DNA of 64,000 nucleotides, taken from assembly GCA_037957365.1 (NCBI GenBank), contig JARHVA010000224.1, forward strand, positions 692,001 to 756,000, given 5' to 3'. Origin of the DNA: Torreya grandis. Taxonomy: Eukaryota > Streptophyta > Pinopsida > Cupressales > Taxaceae. The notes below the pieces were generated by a model. It ran no database searches. It saw nothing but the letters and a program-made list of their open reading frames with translations, and was not told where the DNA came from. Positions within the stretch are counted from its first letter, which is position 1; each line of letters begins with the position of its first letter. This document shows, piece by piece, positions 59,512 through 64,000 of the stretch. The position numbers and the translations under genes are program-made.

Positions 59512-60239
59512 AAGTGCACAACATTGGGGGTCAAAAGGGGGCCTACCTATGGATATGTTTTTCCTAAAAATATAGAAATATGAACTTTTATAGATAATTT
59601 GAGATGGATACACTTTAAATTTGAGGATGGTGTAAGAATATGAATTGTAGTATTTTGAATCTAGTTTCCCAAACACTAATTTTTTTAAATGATTAAGTAT
59701 AACTATGAAAAATATCTTAATGCCTCATGTCAAAATTGAGTAGCATGTATGTATCTTGAAAACTAATAAAAAAATGGATAGTCATCTATGCACCCCCTAA
59801 CTACCTCAAAAATTATAAGTTTACATTTATATTATTACTTTTATATTCCTTATACTTTGAATTTATTTTAGTAAATATAAGAAATTAGTTTATATTGCAT
59901 ATTATATATTTTTTTATCATAGTTGCACACCTTAAGATGTGGAAGATAGTTTTTCAAAATCTAATATGGCCAATACTTAGGAATTTTTTAGGGTTTTAGT
60001 ATTAAACCTAAAGATTTTGCAGCATAACTTTTGTAATTGATGTCTATATTAGGTAAACATTTAGTCATTTTTAGTTTTTTTCCTTATATATTTATTAATG
60101 GAATTTTTAGTAGTCCTAATTTTTTCAAAATTGAAGTCTACAAACCATTCACTTTGAATTCAAGTCAAATTGGTGTGATTAGGGAAGCATAGGTCACATT
60201 GATGACCTATGCACATTAAACAACCACTTTGTGTTAATT
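59512..60239. other. Unassigned AT-rich interval
   Basis: No coding motif or repeat boundary is recognised. Confidence 0.5.
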
Positions 60240-60665
60240 TCACTTTCTCTATCGATACCTCATCTCTAATAACTCCCTCAACATCATTAATCACTTCTTA
60301 ATTAACCCTAAACATACCTCATCATAACTAATCACTTCATCATCCCTCATCATCCCTAATAACTCCCTCATTAACCCTCACCATCCCTCCTTATCCCTAA
60401 TCACTCCCTTATTGACCCTCACCATACCACATCACATCTAATCACTCCTTCCTATTACATCATCATCCATAATCACTCCCACTTCATATTTCATAATACT
60501 TAATCACTCCCTCATCATCCTCATTGACCCTCACCATCCCTTGTTATCCATAATCGCTCTCTTGCCATCCTTCATTACTCCCTCATTGACCCTCACTTTC
60601 CCTCATCATACCTAATGATTCCCCCATTATACCTCATCATCTCTACTCACTCCTTCCTCCTCCCT
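60240..60665. repeat. Pyrimidine-rich degenerate tandem array
   Basis: Words such as AATCACTCC, CTCATTGACCCTCACCATCC and CTCATCATACC recur at irregular 25-45-bp spacing, with a strong C+T bias on the top strand. The array ends about 30 bases before gypsy coding sequence. Its edge may mark the 5' truncation point of that gypsy fragment. Confidence 0.75.
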
Positions 60666-60694
60666 ACTCATTTAATTTAATACCTTGATGGTGG

Positions 60695-61590
60695 GTGTAT
60701 TGGCTTCCTACTTGTGCCTCATTGGATTATGTTCCAACTCCAAATTTTTATAACTCAACTGATAATGCCTTAGGGGAACTTTTAGCTCAACATGATACCA
60801 ATAGAAAAGAGCATTTAGTATACTACTTAAGTTGTACCTTGGTCACATATGAACACAACTATGTGCCTACTAAAAAATATTGTGTAACCATGTTCTTTGT
60901 AGTTCAAAAGCTATGTCGTTACATGTTAAACAATAAGACCATGGTCATTTCAAAAATAAATCCACTTAATTAACTACTATCTAAAACAACTTTATAAGGT
61001 ATAATGGCCAAATGGATAATGCTTCTTAGTGAGTTTGACATAGAGTATGCCAATCAAAAGGTAATCAAGGGATAAGTTCTTGTAGATCAACTTGTTGAAG
61101 CACTACTTGTAGACATAAAGCCACTCACACTTCATTTTATTGATGAATCCATAATGAATATCATTGACACACCTTTTGAGGAGTAACACTGGAAGCTATA
61201 TTTTGATGGTTCATTTATTGCACATGGATTGGGGGTAAGTCTCTTAATTATTACACCATAGGGGGATCTAATCCCTAAACCATTTAGAATTAATTTTCCT
61301 TATACAAACAACATGGTTGATTATGAAGCACTTATCACAAGACTTCGATAGGTAGTACAATGGAACATATCTCATCTCCAAGTTTATGGTGATTCTCAAT
61401 TATTCATCAATCAGGTCAAACCATTTTCAGAGCAAAGATGACAAGTTAGTTTCATATAAATTTATGGTCGATACCCTAAAGTAACAAATTAAAAATAGTC
61501 AATTTGAGCATATACCAAGGGATAGTAATAGAATTGCAGATGCCATGGCTACTATCAACTCTCTGATTCAATAAATAGATAAAGCTAGAG
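60695..61590 (+). pseudogene. Tat-type gypsy: RNase H plus second (archaeal-type) RNase H
   Basis: The first RNase H reads YNSTDNALGELLAQHDTNRK, EHLVYYLSCTLVTYEHNY and QKLCRYMLNNKTMVISKINP (60695-60973), then SEFDIEYANQKVIKG. After a frameshift a second RNase H domain follows (about 61195-61580): LYFDGSFIAHGLGVSLLII, NMVDYEALITRL, and VYGDSQLFINQV. An extra RNase H of this kind between pol RNase H and integrase marks the Tat lineage. The upstream reverse transcriptase is missing; sequence switches to the pyrimidine-rich array. Frameshifts and stops disable it. Confidence 0.88.
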
Positions 61591-62935
61591 AGTATCAGTT
61601 CCTCATCTAGAATTTGGTCACACCAAATCATAAACCTTAAACTATGGCAATGATTTGTAATATTTTTGGTCCTAATTCTATCTAGTACTCAAATATTTAT
61701 AACTAACTTCATGACCAAGTTCGACCCTATCTCAAAAACAAACCAAAGCCTTTATCATCACTCCACTCATTATACTCTACTTGGATCCACCCTTTACCAT
61801 TGTAGTTTTGATGGAACTCTACTTCATTATTTAACTTCAACAAAGTATACACTAGCATTATGAGAAGTTCATGAAGGAGTATGTGGAGCTCATTCTAGTG
61901 GGGCAGTCCTATCCAAAAAACTCTTGTGTGTTGGTTTTTATTGGTCCATGATGGGCATAGATGTAACTACATATGTAAAGAAGTGTGATAAATGTCAATG
62001 ACATATTAATCTAATTCATGCACCAATAGAAACTTTGAAACTAATGTTGACACCATGGTCATTTACTACATGGGGACTTGACCTCATTGGGAAGATCAAC
62101 CCCACTTCGTCTAATGACCATAAACATATCCTTACCGCCATTGAGTATTTCACTAAGTGGGTTGAAGCTACACCCCTCACTTATATGATTGGAAATAAAA
62201 ATTTCAAATTCATCCTCAAATATCTCATTTACTGCTGCTTTATCCCCTCTAACATTATATCTTATAAAGGAGGATCATTCAATAACAAGGATGTTGACAA
62301 GCTATGTATTAAATACAACATCACACATCATTTTTCTATGGCATATTACCCTCAAGGTAATGGCCAAACTGAAACATCCAACAAAACCATTGTCAATATT
62401 CTCAAAAATATTGTTATTAATGTCAGTCATGATTAACACCTTTAGATATTCCCCACCCTTTGGGCATACTGTACCAATCATCATACTCCCATGGAAGCCA
62501 CTCAATACTCTCTTGTTTATGGTAGTGAAGCCATCCTTCCCATTGAGGATGAGTTACTTTCACTACACATATATTTCAAGCATGTCCTAGATGATCATGA
62601 ATATCGAGTAGCTCACCTAAAAGAGCTAGACCTACATGATGCAAAACACATAGTTACACTCAATAATATTTAGGCATATCAAAATTGAATCAAAGGCCAC
62701 TACAATTGATGTGCTAAGTATATAACATTTGAACTTGGTGATATTTTTCTTAAAGAAAACCAAAATAATACCATGGATGAGAAGAATCATAAAGGTAAAT
62801 TCAAACCAAATTGGATAGGGCCTTTCATCATTATTGTAGATTATGGATCAAGAGCATACAGGGTTACCAAACTAGATGGAGATGAACTTCTTGAGTTGAT
62901 GGATATTATTCACTTCAAGTGGTACTATGCTTGAG
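61591..62935 (+). pseudogene. Tat-type gypsy integrase
   Basis: One frame is kept from 61666 to 62935 with stops but few shifts. The His-His-Cys-Cys zinc domain is intact (EVHEGVCGAHSSG at about 61863-61902, KKCDKCQ at about 61980-62000). The core has the first Asp at 62080-62082 (TWGLDLIGKIN), the second Asp replaced by Tyr at 62263-62265 (IISYKGGSF for the usual TDNG), and Glu at 62371-62373 (GNGQTETSNK). YSLVYGSEAILPIEDELLS follows at 62504-62560, and the C-terminus reads KPNWIGPFIIIVDYGSRAY and HFKWYYA. It is catalytically dead, since the DDE triad is incomplete. Upstream STHYTLLGSTLYHCSFDGTL is the usual Tat linker. Confidence 0.93.
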
Positions 62936-63551
62936 CGCTAAGATGTATTGTCTATAAGGACCATTTCATGTTGTTCCATTTTATTACTATTTATTATTTG
63001 CACAAATATCATGCTTATCATTCCTTTTATCCCATTCCATCCATTTTAACATTCCATTCTATTGACCAAACATGTTCTAAATCCTATCCACCTAACCTAT
63101 TTGACCTTGATTTTTTTCCATTCATTGCACATATTTAGCATCAAGTAATTTGATTAGTTTCATTAGTTATTTCAAGTACTTCAGATAGAGATTATATTTT
63201 GGAGCAGTATGATAAAAGTTTTGATAGTTGCATCTTTCATTTGTTATTCATTTCTTATCATCGGTCTTTATACTAATTATAACCACCTTTGGGAAAATTA
63301 GTACCATTGATCTATGCCATTGTGTCCAAGTTATAACCACCTATGGGAAAACTAGGGGAAACATTTGTTTATTGCACCTTGACATACCAACTTGCCACTT
63401 CCTATTCTATAGTATGTCTATTTTATTTGAATTGACTGCTACACTAGTTGAATTCCTCCGCTATAAGGGTAGAACCAAAGTGACTTGAGGTCTTATTCTA
63501 GGACTATGTAGGTAGTGCTCGAGACTTGTTGAGGTTAGCTCAGTCACCCTT
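62936..63551 (+). other. 3' untranslated region of Tat-type gypsy
   Basis: Sequence after the integrase stop. It contains a duplicated phrase TATAACCACCT[T/A]TGGGAAAA near 63278 and 63332. The open frame at 63228-63488 has no recognised domain and is taken as chance. The 3' LTR would lie beyond the window. Confidence 0.5.
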
Positions 63552-63783
63552 TCTACCATACTCTTGCCATTTTACAAGCAACCTAAGTAATGCTTTTGAT
63601 ATTTTATGAGAAACCTAAGTACTGCTCTCACTATTTTATGAGTAACCTAAGTAACGCACTTGCCATTTTGTGAGTAACCTAAGTAACTCTTTCACTATTT
63701 TGTGAGAAACCTAAGTTTGAACTCTCTCACCATTTTATGAGTAACCTAAGTTTGAACACTCTCACCATTTTATGAGCTTGAAC
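63552..63783 (+). repeat. Minisatellite, 32-35-bp unit, about seven copies
   Basis: Units follow the pattern CCATTTTATGAGTAACCTAAG plus a variable tail (TAATGCTTTTG, TACTGCTCTCA, TTTGAACACTCTCA). The two or three last units are 35 bp, the earlier ones 32 bp. Tandem repeats between integrase and 3' LTR are known in Tat-lineage elements, which fits the position. Confidence 0.85.
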
Positions 63784-64000
63784 CATTTAGTGTATCTTCA
63801 TTTTTGATCAAGTTGAGATAATTTAAAAAATAATTCCAAAAACATTTATAAAACTACTAGAAAAGAATTAAAAAACATGGACCACTTCTTTGCCTTAAGG
63901 ATTCTAGGAACCCTTACTAAGTTTCAAGAAAATCAATTTTCAATTAGTTTCCCCATCCTTTTTGGCCTTTTACCTCATGTACTTGCCATTTTTCAAGACC

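Noticed and set aside
60240..60665. Centromeric or telomeric satellite
   Set aside because: The array is short, the spacing is irregular and there is no long regular unit.

Overview
The window looks like a repeat-saturated stretch of a large plant nuclear genome. It is AT-rich, has no intact gene, no rRNA and no tRNA gene, and almost everything recognisable is a decayed LTR retrotransposon, often nested in another. The plant assignment rests on Ty1/copia and Ty3/gypsy (including dual-RNase-H Tat-type) polyproteins, initiator-tRNA-Met-type primer sites (TGGTATCAGAGC-like), a resistance-gene-type leucine-rich-repeat remnant and multi-kilobase LTRs. A gymnosperm is plausible from the age and size of the elements, but this is inference; the species cannot be read from the sequence.

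Layout. 1-1985: AT-rich non-genic DNA with small tandem duplications and one unidentified minus-strand reading frame. 1986-3896: 3' half of a plus-strand copia element with its 3' LTR. 3897-19447: a minus-strand copia element of the same family, tail to tail with the first, whose integrase is split by a 10.25-kb element (6367-16619). That inner element has 2.2-kb LTRs, a Tat-like primer site and two long unrecognised reading frames instead of a polymerase. About 19460-20220: an LRR resistance-gene fragment (minus). 20428-22390: 5' half of a plus-strand copia, abutting a minus-strand copia fragment (22400-23620). 25550-29273: a second long decayed frame of the same general design (unknown domain, proline-rich linker, coiled coil), again without polymerase. 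30430-30990: minus-strand copia gag remnant.

31303 to about 47764 is a minus-strand gypsy element (gag and protease recognisable, rest of pol missing). Its left LTR is split by a copia-type element (31948-39422, perfect TTATG target duplication), which itself holds two copies of another LTR family. A third copy of that family is a clean solo LTR (47765-49293, TTTGC duplication) in the right-hand gypsy LTR. 49458-58957 is a plus-strand copia split by a complete-length minus-strand gypsy element (51930-57905) and cut off by a minus-strand copia LTR (58958-59431). 60240-60665 is a pyrimidine-rich degenerate tandem array. 60695-62935 is a plus-strand Tat-type gypsy RNase H/integrase region, followed by a minisatellite at 63552-63783.

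None of the coding regions is open over its full length; premature stops sit mostly at former Gln or Trp codons, the pattern expected from cytosine deamination in methylated transposons. The most interesting material is the pair of polymerase-less elements with long unknown reading frames, the G-box-like array in the 2.2-kb LTRs, and several boundaries (TSD, PBS, PPT) that allow the order of insertions to be worked out.
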